Assembly: GCA_023614405.1 (NCBI GenBank)
Contig: CM042687.1
Location: 235,440,292 to 235,504,291 of the forward strand
Origin: Avena insularis
Lineage: Eukaryota; Streptophyta; Magnoliopsida; Poales; Poaceae
Direction of reading: 5' to 3'
Length of the DNA stretch: 64,000 nt
Of the stretch, positions 41,546 to 55,175 are shown one piece after another. Position numbers and translations under genes: made by a program. Every line of letters begins with the position of its first letter. The stretch's first letter is position 1. The notes beneath the pieces are model-generated. The model was not told the origin of the DNA and did no database searches. It worked only from the letters and a program-made list of their open reading frames with translations.

Positions 41546-42194
41546 TGTAGGGTTTCGTAGCATGGAAACAAAAAATTTCTACCGCATGCATACAAACAAG
41601 CCAAGATCTATCTACTAGATTGTAGCAACGAGTCGATTGGAGTACTCACCCACGAAGATTCCAAAGCGGTTAACGAGAGCAGATTCTCGTGGGTGATGTA
41701 GTCGTACACTTGCCGATTTCAAGATCGCGTAGACGATCCTTCCGGCATTGCATTCCGGCAGCGCTTCCGTAGTCGATCACACGTTCGGTACTCGATGAAG
41801 ACCTTCCTCTCTCTTGTTCCAGCAGGCAGCGGAGGTTGTAGTTCTCCCCTCGCGATTCCGGCAGCACGAGGCGTGGTGTCGGAGGTAGAGGGAAGATCCC
41901 GCAGGGCTTCGCCTAAGTCGGTGCGAGTTATGGTGGATCTAGGGTTTCCGACAATCTAGGTTTAGAAGGCCGGAGAGGAGGAGGTGGTGTTGGTGGCGAC
42001 TAGGGCGACGGTGAAAGGCCGGCGGTGGCGGCTGGCGGCGGCGGCGGTGGCTTGGCGGCGGCGGCGCACGGTAGGGAGGGCTAGGGATTTTTACTTGGGG
42101 CAGCCCTCCCCCTCTATTTATGAGAGGGGGGTAGCCTTGGGAGGGGAGAGTTTGAATCCAAACCGAAATCCAAGGTGGATAGAAGGAAGGACTC
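41546..42194 (-). repeat. Angela 3' LTR, first piece
   Basis: It matches 55176-55806 and begins TGTAGGGTTTCGTAGCATGG. It ends at the GACTC target duplication (42190-42194) of the nested insertion. Confidence 0.93.
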
Positions 42195-45100
42195 TGTAAC
42201 ATCCCAACATTAGAGCTTAGAAATAAGCTGAACACAGATGTGTGCATTGCATTCATGCATAGAAAATCTGAATAATTTTCGCGCTTTTAAATAAAAACTT
42301 GTCAAAGTGATTGAAGCTTCTCTTAAACTGATGAATTGAAGTAGATCATCAAGTTGACTGCGATAAGTTTCAATATGACCTTTGCTAAAACCTTATTTTG
42401 GGTAAACATGATTTGATCTAAGGGTAGATCAAATGTAACAAAATTAAACCCTAATACATTACTTAGTGATTTATATTTGATCCTTAGGTGATCATATCAT
42501 AGTACTCATTATAATCACTCATGAATACTAAATTATAAATATAACACAAATAATAAGAATGTAACAACTATATCTTAATCTCATCTAATTATACCATGAG
42601 TATCATGGAAATACCTAACTTTAAATCTCTAGTGAGGTTGAGTAGGAAAGAAACCAAGTCAAGACCATTCATTATATATCTTTCTTTCCATATCAATCTT
42701 TATTATCTTTATTGAATCCTATCCTTATATTTGTTGATCATCAATATTGAGTAATCAATTATTGATTCATCAATTCTTAACTTATCAATTCTTAACCTAT
42801 AAACTCTTGTCCTTATTATAGCATTCACTTAAGGCTTATAAAGAAAGAAGTAAGAAGAGGTAAATAGTTATGCTAGTTTTAGATGTTATCTATAGAATGG
42901 GAATGATTGGAGGAAATCAAATCAATATGTTAACAAAGAAGATTACAAGGATAAAGTCTAAAGATGATTACCAGAGTAGTCCTATTGGAACAAGTAGGTA
43001 TAGTCAATGAATCATATCTCTTAATCCAATAGAGCTAGATAGAAGATAATTTCAATACAACTGCAATGTTGTATTAATGAAGCCTTGATTAGCCAATTGG
43101 AAACCTAAACCACAAAGGATTATAATGATCATGCCTTATTCACCAATATTGAATGCTTATATCAAGTATAAGTGACTTTGATGGATAAAACATGATTGAA
43201 CCATAGTATAGATATATTATCATAGATTAGTCATTACAAGTCACATTAATATAATGTGAGGTTGGAATATTAAATATTGGAGTCAAGTAGAGACAAGATA
43301 ATATGATTAAAATGATATTAGAGCAACATTGGATTAAAGAAGTAGTATTTTCCTCTTTGAAAATACTAAACCCTTGAAGTGAAATAGGATTTGATATATA
43401 CATCCATTAGAGTAAAGTTAGTGATGGATGATTAAAGAAGAGTATGAATGGAGTTAGAAGTAATCACTTGTTGAAATGGAGGTTATCAACGACAGAGTAG
43501 TGGATATAACCAAGTATAGATATGAAAGGATTATGAAAGGCTTTGATGACAAGTTCATTGTATTTATTAAGGGGTTTAGAACAATAAAAGGTGGATAAGA
43601 ATATTATTGTGAGGTAAAGCTCATCATGTTAACACATGATGATGGATAGGAAGAAGTAATATATCTAGGAAAACAATTCCTTAACTAGAAGTCCAGAATT
43701 ATGAAGTATCAAATATAAGAATTTTTGCTAAACACTAAACCCTAAATCTAAGATCAAACCTAATATCCACTTTCTATGGTTGATCTATCATCTTGTTTCC
43801 ACAGTGCTTTATAGGAATATTTTCCCATAACAAATTAATTAAGAACATCCTTATCATTTCTAATTATCATAATCAAATGTGCTTAGGAGTTATCTTTGTC
43901 AAATCCTTTTCATGAAACCTTCCAGATAACATCATTTTGATTTCAAACATAAAGACCATATGATTAACCATTAATCTTTATTCACATCAACAAAAGAAAA
44001 TAAGTATAGTAAGTATCTTAAACCCTAGGGTAAGCCTTTATAATTTCAAACCTTATTAGTACTTAGAACCTTATATATCAAATACTTATGAAGGATCACT
44101 AAATATAAAAGTTGCCTAAATATTATATATTAATAAGAATAAAATATCATTAGTTAGTAGAAATACATTCTATAATAAGTTTATGAATTTGTGCCAATTA
44201 AATTCATATTAAAGGCCCTCACAAATAATAAGAGAAATAGGATCTATTAAAATAAAATAAAAATTATAACATTATATAATAAAAGATCATTATATGATTC
44301 TAAATACACCATATTACTGTTGCAAACATTTAGCAAGTAATTTCTATAAAGAAACCTTTAACCAATTGTGCAAAATTCAAATCTAAAAATGAAACAGAAA
44401 ATAGAAAATCAAAGAAGAAAGAAAAAAATAGAGGAACCAGCCTCTGGCCTGCGGCCCATCTCCCCTCTTCCTTATCCGCTGCCACATGCGCGTCCCTGAG
44501 GCCCAGCAAGTCGACCCATCAACGCAGCCAGCCCGCATACCATTTCGGTATGAGAATGACGGAAGGGACCCACCTCATGAGAAGGTCGTCTTCCTCGTTC
44601 TCCTTCGCATGACCGACACGCCGATGGCGAGTCCACCTCACCGCCGCCATTTAGGACTTCTGCGGACGCGATTGACCCCTCTGAACCTCGCCCTAGCTGC
44701 TAGGAGTCCGCCAGTAGGAGTTGCGCAGTGATTCGTGCCCCCAACAAGCTTCAACATTCCTGCCGCATCCCGGACGTCGTCATCACCGTGCCACCGTGTC
44801 CGACCTCATCTTATCGTATAAAGGCAAGATGAGGATCGCCCGAGCCTCGGCTACCTTCCTCTCTCCTCAATTTCCCCTCAAACTCCCTCTGTCATCCCCA
44901 ATGAACAAATGCCGCCGCCGGCGAGCTTCGGCTAGCCGTCGTTGTAGTCCACCTTGACAGGCGTGGTGGGGTCGAGGAGAAGCGCCACCGCATGTTTATC
45001 ATCTGAGAGAAAGATGGAATCAAAGGGAGTACGGAGTCAAGAGAATTTTATCAAATTCCTCCACAGCCGCCAGTCGGAATCGGTGACCTTGTGCTCGCCT

Positions 45101-48100
45101 CCGGTCACCATTTGCATCGTCGACCACACCATCATGTCGGGGGTGAGTTTCCGCATCGAACAACCCTAACTATGCTTCGTAGTATTTTATGTGGCTCGAG
45201 TTCGCTGTCGAGCCGATGGCCGCCGCCGCCGTAGATCATCACCGGAGCAACTCCAGCGACTAAATCATAGCGTAGACACCACCCCTAGGATCGCCTTGTC
45301 CTCACGGTTCTAACCCAACCATCCACGGTCACTGGGGAGCTCCGGCTCGCCGCCGGTGACCACTATCTGGTGGTGGAGGCCGTGCTGATGTCACAATGAC
45401 ATCATGCACGCGTCAGGGTTGACCTGGTCCAAAACTTGACTTGGTCCTTACCCAGGTGGCAGGTTACGTGGTCTTTGGCCCACCTGTCATTGGCTGTGGG
45501 TAGGGATTGGGTCAGTGACAAATAAATTCACCAATCTAAAGGATGATGTGGCAATGCGGCCCACTGGTCAGTGGCTTGGGTAAGTTTAGGCTAGGTATAA
45601 AAAGTTCTATGTATGTTTAGTAAATTGGTAAAACAATATTAATTCAAATATAAATATTTCTTCAAATATAATAAAGGAATTAAAACTTGTTTAATTAATA
45701 ACTTTTGTTTTATAAATCAGAAAAATACATATAATATATGAAAATGTTTAGAAAAATAAAATCTACAACTTAAAACAATTACTAAATATTATTAAGATGA
45801 TTATTTAAATAAATATTATTTAATAAATACTTTATAAAGTTTTAATACTTTGATAATTAATATTTTAATAAAGGTAAATGATAAAAATATAAATAAAATA
45901 CCAAAAATCTTAGAAAAATAAGAATTAGAATTTAAAACTATAATCATGTATTATTATTTCTCTTAATTAAATATTTATTATTTATTAAGTATTTATAAAG
46001 TAATAAACCTTATTAAAATCATATCTTATTATTTTTAAATCACAAAAATAATACCTACATGTTAAAAATGTAATATTCCACTTTTGAGTTCAATAAAAAG
46101 TTAAACAACTTTAATAACTTAAATATAAACTTATTTCCTTAATAGATAATTCATATAAAGGTAAATAAAATTTGTTAATATTCCTAAAAGTGCCAATTGA
46201 GATTTAATAAGTAATACTAGTCTTCAATATTAATAGTATGAAGTCAAAATGGTTCAACACATTTTAAATGCAATATATTTAAATTATACTTCAACCATAA
46301 GTATAAATTATTATATAGAAGAATCCTTATCTAATATAAGATCTCCAAGAATAATTGTAATAACATAAAAAACCATTCTTTATAGTAACCACAAGTTCAT
46401 AAACAAATCAAAACACTATAAATAAATCCATAAGTAGTAAATAATATTGTTTACTTATTCATAATCGTTAATCACAACCTTATAGGGGGATAAATCCCTT
46501 TTATACTATTATAATGTAAAGGAATCACTACTCCAATAGAAGTAATGCCATTCTTGAGTAACTTTAAAGAAACAATATAAAGTGAACAAGATATAAGTAT
46601 CATAAGTAATACACCCTAAGTCTATCTACATTCTTAAAGTTACTTATAGTTTGCAAAGCTTTAAGTATAATGCTAAATACTTTATTATATGTTTTATAGT
46701 TAACTTTGGTCTGTTATAATTAAGTTATAAAGCATCTTAACACCAAACCAACCAAGTTAAAAACCAAGATAGATAAGTCTCAAATACTACTAATATCATT
46801 ATTCCAGTAAAGGCAATTCTTTCTGACTTAGACTTTAACTAGAAAGGACACCTCATAAGATTAACTTAAAAAGCTTAAATGCTTCTGCTTAGTTGAGTAA
46901 GATTTTCTTCAAAAGTTATTCATTTTGCCACTTCAATCAACCTACGACAATTAATAGTAAACACCTTACTTTATACTTTACTTGTATAATAAGATTGTTA
47001 ATACTTAAATTCTTTATAAGTGACATTACTTATAAAGTAAAACTTGAAGATAAACAATTCCGATGTAAGCAACCTTGAATAGCATTCCATACGATGTATT
47101 TTATTGTTGTATAAATACATGTTGTATTATACACACTCACAAGCCCTAACAAGAAGCACATGTATGAAACTTAATCTAAAAGAGCAACACATTCCAAGGA
47201 AACCTTTCAAGTATCCAAACCCTAGATCAACGTTATCCTCGGGATTCGCGTTTATCAACTTGCATTACATTACTGATGCATAAAAGAATCTTGCTTCTTT
47301 AAACATTAGTCCTTACCGGACCAATGATGCAGATTTCCGCAATTGGATCTTATATTGTCTTGAAGACCATGAGGGCATAATCTTACAATCACAAAAGGGA
47401 AGTTCACACTTGCTCATGTCCTTTCATTATTTTCTGTAAAGTATTTTAAAAATCCAGTGTTGTCATCACCTGCATTTAAAAAAGGTCAGAAAACACTATT
47501 TTCATAATAATGTGATTATAGGTTATTTACCATGAGGTGATAACCTAATATAAGAGTTCCGGTGGTAAAGGAACATATTATCTAGGACTTAACAACCAAT
47601 GTCGCCAGTGATTCTTGCGTCGTATATTATGCGTTGACCATGAGATTTGGAATGGGACGGAGAAGTCAGCTGTATCTTTTCCCTCTCGCATGGAGCTGGA
47701 TGTGCGGGTCATGGCTGTTATCACTCGTAGCGTGCATATTATTTATGGTAATTCGTAGAGGATATGCAGCATATGGGTGGGATCCCTCAACGTCCCACGA
47801 TAGTTCTGGCATCTGAACGGTCTGTACTGCCATTGCCGTAATTCAATAGGTGGGCTGGCGTACACCAAGGAGACATGCAGGGTCGCGGAGAAGGCTGTGA
47901 TTGGCTTGGATCTTAGTCTGGGCCTCACACCAAGGAAGTGTGAACAAACCTGCAATTCGGATGTGCAACAAAGCTAAGATCTCTCATGGGTAAAGTGACG
48001 CACCTCTGTAGAGTGTAAGAACTGTAACTTGTTACTCCCTGTTCCGGGAAGGAGCTGCGAACGCGGCGGGAAAGGAACCCCATGAAGGTTCTTGTAAACC

Positions 48101-48745
48101 CGTGAAGGCTGACGGACATATCTTTTCAGAATAAAAGCAACCTTTGAAGAAATTTTTACGAAAACTTGCATTGCCTACGACCTATGGTCTGTGGCTGTAG
48201 TTATAGTGCATCAAACACTCCTTTTCTAGTGGACTTGCTAAGTACGCTCGTACTCAAAGTATCTTCTTAACTCTTGCTAGGTTCTAAGGCCAGTGCAGAA
48301 AACGTCTACATTATGCTCCAGGAATCATCATCAGAAGCTAAAGCTCTTCAATGAAGTCAAGAAAGTTGACATATACATCAACTCAAGTGAAGACGAAGTT
48401 GTTGATTAGATAAGAATAGAATTTCTAACCATAGAACCTACTTCTGTAGAGTATTGCAATAGCAGCAATACAAGCCAGTAGTTCAGTTACTAGTTTTAAA
48501 AGTATGGTAGCTATGAGTTATTTATTCCTGATTCTTCTTTAGAAGTTTCTTTCTCTCTCTTTAACCTAGAGTGTTCTCTGGATCTTGTGTAAAGAGTTGA
48601 GTTGTAACCTATAGTCATGTATTGGACCTGCTATGTTTCTGTTGTACTACTCTGAGGGATGTAATACTAGTGAACGGTGTTTCATTGGTGTTATGTCAAC
48701 GACTATAGTGTACTACATCATGCAGTGGTATGCTGGGTCACCGCA
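42195..48745. mobile_element. 6.55-kb noncoding TG...CA insertion, probable giant solo LTR
   Basis: The insertion begins TGTAACATCCCAACATTAG and ends GGGTCACCGCA. GACTC duplications lie at 42190-42194 and 48746-48750, and removing it restores the Angela LTR exactly. No internal LTR pair, primer site or pol homology is visible. Composition is strongly patchy: AT-rich 42200-44400, a GC-rich block 44440-45300, extremely AT-rich 45600-47100. TG...CA ends with 5-bp duplications and no coding capacity fit a solo LTR of a family with very long LTRs (in Triticeae, Sukkula-like or Ogre/Tat-like families have LTRs of several kb). Orientation and family are uncertain. Confidence 0.75.
44817..44822 (+). 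promoter_or_regulatory. candidate LTR core promoter (TATAAA)
   Basis: TATAAA sits in the GC-rich block of the 6.55-kb insertion, followed by a C/T-rich stretch (CCTTCCTCTCTCCTCAATTT, about 44857) such as plant transcription starts favour. It is suggestive only and would set the LTR in plus orientation. Confidence 0.35.
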
Positions 48746-49986
48746 GACTCTTTCCTTCTTCCACTAGGAAACTATTGTTCCAGTTTGACTTTTCAAACCT
48801 CCCTTTTGACTTTCAATTTAGAGCTTTAATTCTCTCTCGCAAATTCCCAAATCAAGTGACCTAGGATATGATCCAATCATTCCACTTACCCATGAAACAT
48901 TCATGGACCATTCCCCTTCCGGTCCAGTGAACCTTCTAGACCCTTCTAGAACCTCTCTGATGAAAACATCGAAATCATTCCTGAACTCCAGAATCGGACT
49001 TTCCTTATATGAATCTTATTCTCTGGACCATTCCGGATCTCCTCGTGATATCCTGGATCCCATCCGAGACTCCGAACAACATTCGGTTTCCCTACTTACA
49101 TCCCATATCTACTAAACAACATCGAATCCTTAAGTGTGTCTCCCTACGGTTCATGAATTATGCGGACATGACCGAGACACTTCTCCGATCAATAACCAAT
49201 AGAGGAATCTGGAAATTCATATGGCTCCCACATATGTCTACGATTACTTTGCGATCTAATGAACCACTTACATATGATACCAATTTCCCTTTGTCTCGCG
49301 ATAGTTTACTTATCCGAGGTTTGAACGTCGATATCTCGGCATACCTAGTTCAACCTCGTTGCCGATAAGTACTCTTTTCTCGTTCCCGTGATATGTGATC
49401 CCTTTTGAGACAGTCACATTCTTGCAAGCTAATTGGATGACATTCCACCGAGAGGGCCCAGAGTATATCTATCCGTCATATGGATGGACAAATCCCACTC
49501 TTGATCCATATGCCTCAACACATACTTTCTAAACACTCAATGCCACCTTTATAGCCACCTAGTTACGGTGTGGTGTTTCATGTCATCAAAGAATCCTTCC
49601 AGTGATGGTGATTAGCATGATCTCATGGTCAAAGGAATTAGGTTACTATGCATCAGAAATCTTATAGCAAATAAACTATTGAAATGACTCGATCTTAATG
49701 CTACGCTTATCTATAGGAGTATGTCCATCATAACATTCTCCTAATGATATGATCTTGTTGTCAATAACATCTCAATGTTCATGATCGGGATACCACGATC
49801 ATCTATTAACCAACAAGCTAGTATTACAAAAGAGGCTTTACTAGGGACTCTAATTTAGTTTACAAATCACACAAGTATTAATGTTTCCGTTTAATACTAT
49901 TATAGCATGAATGTAAACATTTATCATATACACAAAGATATAATAATAACCACTTTTATTATTGCCTCTAGGGCATATCTCCAACA
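48746..49986 (-). repeat. Angela 3' LTR, second piece
   Basis: It begins with the second GACTC and continues TTTCCTTCTTCCACTAGG, matching 55799-57034, to the LTR border ATCTCCAACA at 49986. Confidence 0.93.
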
Positions 49987-49997
49987 GTCTCCCACTT
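49987..49997 (-). other. Angela polypurine tract
   Basis: AAGTGGGAGAC on the minus strand, directly before TGTTGGAG of the 3' LTR. It is the usual Angela/BARE tract. Confidence 0.88.
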
Positions 49998-50020
49998 GCA
50001 CTAGAGTCAACTAATCTAGA

Positions 50021-53000
50021 TTACATGGTAATATACCGAACACCCATGGCGGTTTGGTGCTGGTCATGTTTTGCCCTCGGGAGAGGTTTAGTCAACGGAT
50101 CCGCCACATTCAGATCTGTGTGTACTTTGCAAATCTTTATGTCACCATCTTGGACATGCTCTCGAATAGCATGAAAACGTAGCTTGATGTGCTTCAGCTT
50201 CTTGTGTGACCTTGGTTCTTGCGCGCTATGGCACCCATGTTATCACAGTAGATAGACATTGGGTCCAGCGCACTTGGAACCACACCAAGCTTTGTAATGA
50301 ACTCCTTCATCCATATCGTGTCTTGTGAAGCCTGTGAAGCTGATATGTATTCCGATTCAGTTGAAGATCTCGCCACAACGCTTTGCTTTGCACTCCTCCA
50401 GCTAACTATTGCACCATTCAAAGTAATTACGTATCCAGATTGAGATTTAGAATCATCTGGATCGGTGTTCCAACTGCATCGGTGTAACCATTAACAACGA
50501 GTTGTTCATCACCTCCATAAGAAAGAACCATATCCTTAGTTCTTCTCAAGTACTTAAGGATGTTTTTGACCGCTGTCCAATGATCCACTCCTGGATCACT
50601 TTGATATCTTCTAGTCAAACTAACAACATATGCAATGTCGGGTCTAGTACATAGCATGGCATACATAAGAGATCATATGGCTGAGGCATAGGGAGTCTTA
50701 CTTATCCTTTCTCTATATTCTGCCGTTGCAGGACTTTGATTTTTACTCAAGGTTGTATTGGGCAACATGGGCAAGAACCCTTTCTTGCTATATTCCATTC
50801 CAAACCTCTTTAGAACTTTGTCCAAATATGTACTCCGTGACAATGATATTAGGCGTCTCGATCTATCTCTATAAATATTTATGCCTAATATGTAAGATGC
50901 TTCGCCAAGATCTTTCATTGAAAAACGATTATTCAAATAATCCTTGAAACTATTAAGAAGGTCTACATCATTCCCAATCAACAATATGTCATCTACATAT
51001 AGTATTAAGAATGCTACAGAGCTCCCACTCACTTTCTTGTAAATACAAGCTTCTCCATAAGTTTCTATAAAACCAAAGCTTTTGATTACCTTATCAAAAC
51101 GTTGAGTCCAACTTCGGGATGCTTGCTTCAATCCATAAATGGACCGTTGAAGTTTGCATACCTTGTTAGCATCTTTAGGATCGACAAAACCTTTGGGTTG
51201 TACCATATACAACTCTTCATCAATGTATCTATTAAGGAACGCCGTTTTGACATCCATCTGCCATATCTCATAATCATAATATGCAGCGATTGCTAACAAA
51301 ATCCTCACAGACTTTAGCTTCGCTAGTGGTGAGAAAGTCTCATCGTAGTCAACTCCTTGAATTTGTCCAAACCCTTTTGCGACAAGTCGAGCTTTATAGA
51401 CATTAACATTACCATCAGCATCTGTTTTCTTCTTGAAAATCCATTTGTTCTCGACAGCCTTCCGGCCATCCGGTAAGTCCACCAAAGTCCATACTTGGTT
51501 TTCGAACATGGATCCAATCTCGGATTTCATGGCTTCTTGCCATTTATTGGAATCTGGGCTCATCATCGCTTCCTCATATGTCGCAGGGTCATCGGTGTTG
51601 TCCACCAACATGACACTCATAATGGGATCATACCAATCAGGAGAGGTACGAGTTCTCGTTGACCTGCGAGGTTCCATAGTTACTTCAACCGAAGTTTCAT
51701 GATCAACATCATTAGCTTCCTCTCTTATTGGTGTAGGCACCACAGGAACTACTTCCGGTGCTGCGCTACTCTCAAGTCCGAGAGAAGGTTCAACAACCTC
51801 GTCGAGTTCTACTTTCCTTCCAGTCACTTCTTTCGAGAGAAACTCCTTCTCCAGAAAGGATCCATTCTTGGCAACAAACATTTTGCCCTTGGATCTATGA
51901 TAGAAGGTATACCCAATAGTTTCCTTCGGGTATCCTATGAAGACGCATTTTTCCGCTTTGGGTTCAAGCTTGTCTGGCTGTAATTCTTTACATAAGCTTC
52001 GCAACCCCAAAATTGAAGGAACGACAATTTAGGTTTCTTCCCAAACCATAATTTATACGGTGTCATTTCAACGGATTTAGATGGTTCCCTATTTAAAGTG
52101 AATGCGGCTGTTTCTAATGCATAACCCCAAAATGATAGCGGCAAATCTTTAAGTGATGCCATAGAACGAACCATATCTAAGAGAGTTCGATTACGACGTT
52201 CGGACACACCATTATGTTGTGGTGTTCCCGGCGGTGTCAATTGTGAAAGTATTCCGTATTTCTTAAAATGCTCGCCAAACTCGTAACTTAGATATTCACC
52301 TCCACGATCAGATCGTAGAAACTTAATCTTCTTGTTACGTTGATTCTCTACTTCACTTTGAAATTCCTTAAACTTCTCGAAAGTTTCGGACTTATGTTTC
52401 ATGAAATAGATATACCCATATCTACTCAAGTCATCCGTGAAGGTAAGAACATAACGATAACCACCGCCCGATGCTACACTCATTGGGCCACACACACATC
52501 GGTATGTATGATTTCCAATAAGTCCGTAGCTCGCTCCATCATACCAGAAAATGGAGTCTTAGTCATTTTACCCATCAGACATGCTTCGCATCTTTCAAGT
52601 GATTCAAGAAGTCCATCGGAATGGAGTTTATTCATACGCTTCACTCCAATATGACCAAGACGATAGTGCCACATATAGGTCGAGTTATCGCTCAATATCA
52701 AACGTTTAGCTTCAATGTTATTAATGTGTGTATTTCTACAATTGAGATTCAATAAGAATAGACCATCTATCAAAGGTGCATGTGCATAAACACATATTAC
52801 TCATATAAATTGAACAACCATTATGCTTGGATTTAAACAAGTAACCGTCTCACAATAAACATGATCCTGATATAATGTTCATGCTCAACGCAGGCACCAA
52901 ATAACAATTATTTAAGTATAAAACTAATCCCGATGGTAGATGAAGAGGTAGCGTGCCGACCGCGATCACATCAACCTTTGATCCATTTCCAATGCGGATC

Positions 53001-53980
53001 GTCACCTTGTTCTTCGCTAGTTTCTGTCTATTCTGTAGCACCTATTTCGAGTTACAAATGTGAGCAACCGAACTAGTATCAAATACATAGGCACTACTAC
53101 AAGTACTAGTGAGATACACATCAATAACATGTATATCGGATATACCTTTCTTCTTGATGTTGCCGTTCTTAAAATCAGCCAAGTACTTAGGGAAATTCCG
53201 CTTCCAGTGACCTTCTCTCTTGCAGTAAAAGCACTTAGTATTAGCCTTAGGTCCATCCTTGGTCTTCTTCGCCGGTGTGGTAACTTTCTTACCGCCCTTC
53301 TTGAAGTTTCCCTTTTTCTTAGACTTGCCTTGCTTCTTGAATTTGGTGGTCTTATTGACCAACAACACTTGGTGCTCTTTCTTAATCTCCACTTTCACAG
53401 ACTTTAACATGGAGAAGAGTTCGGGCAACGACTTGTCCATGTTTTGCATATTGTAGTTCATCACAAAGTTCTTGTAACTTGGTGGTAGTGATTGGAGGAC
53501 ACGGTGAATACCCAAAGCATTAGGAATCAGTATACCCAAGCTTTGAAGCTTGCTTGCGTGCCCAGACATCTTAAGCACGTGCTCACTGACGGAGCTGCCC
53601 TCTTCCATCTTGTAGTTAAAGAACTTTTCAGAAGCCTCATAACTCTCAACTGCGCGTGAGCCCCAAATATCATTTTGAGTTCACGGACAATATCATGTGG
53701 GTCATGGTTCTCAAACATTTTCTAAACCACCGATTCCAAACCATACAAGATAGCACACTGAACTGTGGAGTACTGATTCTTCTGAGCGAGGAAAACATTC
53801 TTTACCTCATCGGTAGCATCAGCTGCATGTGGGTCACCCAATGTGCATCCAAAGACATAGGTCAAATTACCAGCATTGAGGACAATCCTCAAATTGCGGA
53901 ACCAATCCGCGAAGTTGCTTCCATTTTTTCAACTTTTCTTTCTCTAGGAATGCATTAAAATTGATGGTAGGGGCCGCCAT
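50021..53980 (-). pseudogene. Angela gag-pol polyprotein, frameshifted
   Basis: The start is MAAPTINFNAFL (53980), the end RYITM and TAA at 50021-50023: about 1,320 codons, normal for BARE-type polyproteins. Gag includes ENHDPHDIVRELKMIFG (about 53660-53715). The zinc knuckle CFYCKREGHWKRNF (about 53193-53236) has Phe in place of its last Cys. Then the GAG-pre-integrase block (HYRLGHIGVKRMNKLH), integrase core (TDDLSRYGYIYF, RSDRGGEYL, PQHNGVSERRNRTL), RT (TAFLNRYIDEELYM, LYVDDILLIGND near 51000, YVDD intact) and RNase H (STESEYISASQASQDTIWMKEF). Frameshifts or stops occur near 53715, 53530, 53040, 52850, 52480, 51960, 50670 and 50425. Confidence 0.93.
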
Positions 53981-55175
53981 TGATCTACAACATATTTGCA
54001 ATAGTTTAGACTAAGTTTATGACAAATTGAGTTCTAATTAATAGTTAAATTAATTTAGGTGAACTCCCACTCAAAACAATATCCCTCACATTGTTTTAGT
54101 GATCACACGAACCAAATCCACCACATCAAAACCGATCATCACGAGAGTTGATGTAGCTTTAATGGCGAACAATCAACATGTTCATCATATCTACTATATG
54201 ACTCATGCTTTACCTTTTGGTGATCCGTGTTCCGAGACCATGTCTGTACATGCTAGGCTCGTCAAGATCAAACCTTAGCTTCCGCATGAGCAAATCTGGC
54301 TTGCTCTTATTGTATACGCTCGCAGAATCTAACACACCCGATCATCACGTGGTGCTTCGAAACAATGAGCTTTAGCAACTGTGCTTACTAAGGATGAACA
54401 CTTTATAACTTGAAATTTTTGTGCTAGAGGGATCATCTTATAATGCTACCGTCGCAAACTAAGCAATACAAGATGCATAAAAGGATTAACATCACATGCA
54501 ATTCAAAATATGTGATATGATATGGCCTTTCTTCTTGTGCTTCCGATCTCCATCTTCAAGCACGAACATGATCTCCATCATCACCGGCATGGCGTCAAGG
54601 TCAATGGCGCCGCTTCAAGGTTGTTGTCCACCAGCATCAACTATTACAACTACTTTGAATAATAGACACGCATGTCTTAACGTAATTAAAAGACAAACAT
54701 ATGGCTCCTGCCAGTTGCCGACTTACAATAAGGAACATTGCATACATCATATATAATCACAATCATGGCCATATCACATCACAACGCACCCCTGCAAAAC
54801 AAAGTTAGATGCCTCTAATTTTCTTTGCATGTTTTACGTGGTTTGGGGCTTTCAATAAGTGTCTCTCTAACTTACGAACAAGAACCACAACATCGATACT
54901 AGTATTGTCAATCACCCGTTGTAAATTGAATCTTAACTATGTTGGGAGAAACAGGCACCCGCAAAGCTACTTATGCAATACAAGTTGCTTTTCAAGCGTG
55001 GAGCAAGTCTCATGAACGATGTCATGTAAGGTTAGCCCGGGCCGCTTCATCCCACCATCCCGCAAGATGCAAAGTACACAAGAAGCAATCGGCAACAAAA
55101 AGCATCAACGCCCACAATGACCATTGTGTTCTACTCGTGCAACAGATCTACATATAGACACGGATCTGATACCAC
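53981..55175 (-). other. Angela 5' untranslated leader and primer binding site
   Basis: The primer site TGGTATCAGATCCG (55161-55174) follows the 5' LTR by one base. The rest is a 1.2-kb noncoding leader, as is usual in BARE/Angela, which holds the packaging signal; no reading frame of note. Confidence 0.75.

Noticed and set aside
44486..45169. Three consecutive plus-strand frames of 71-81 codons.
   Set aside because: They lie in the GC-rich block of the 6.55-kb noncoding insertion and resemble no protein.
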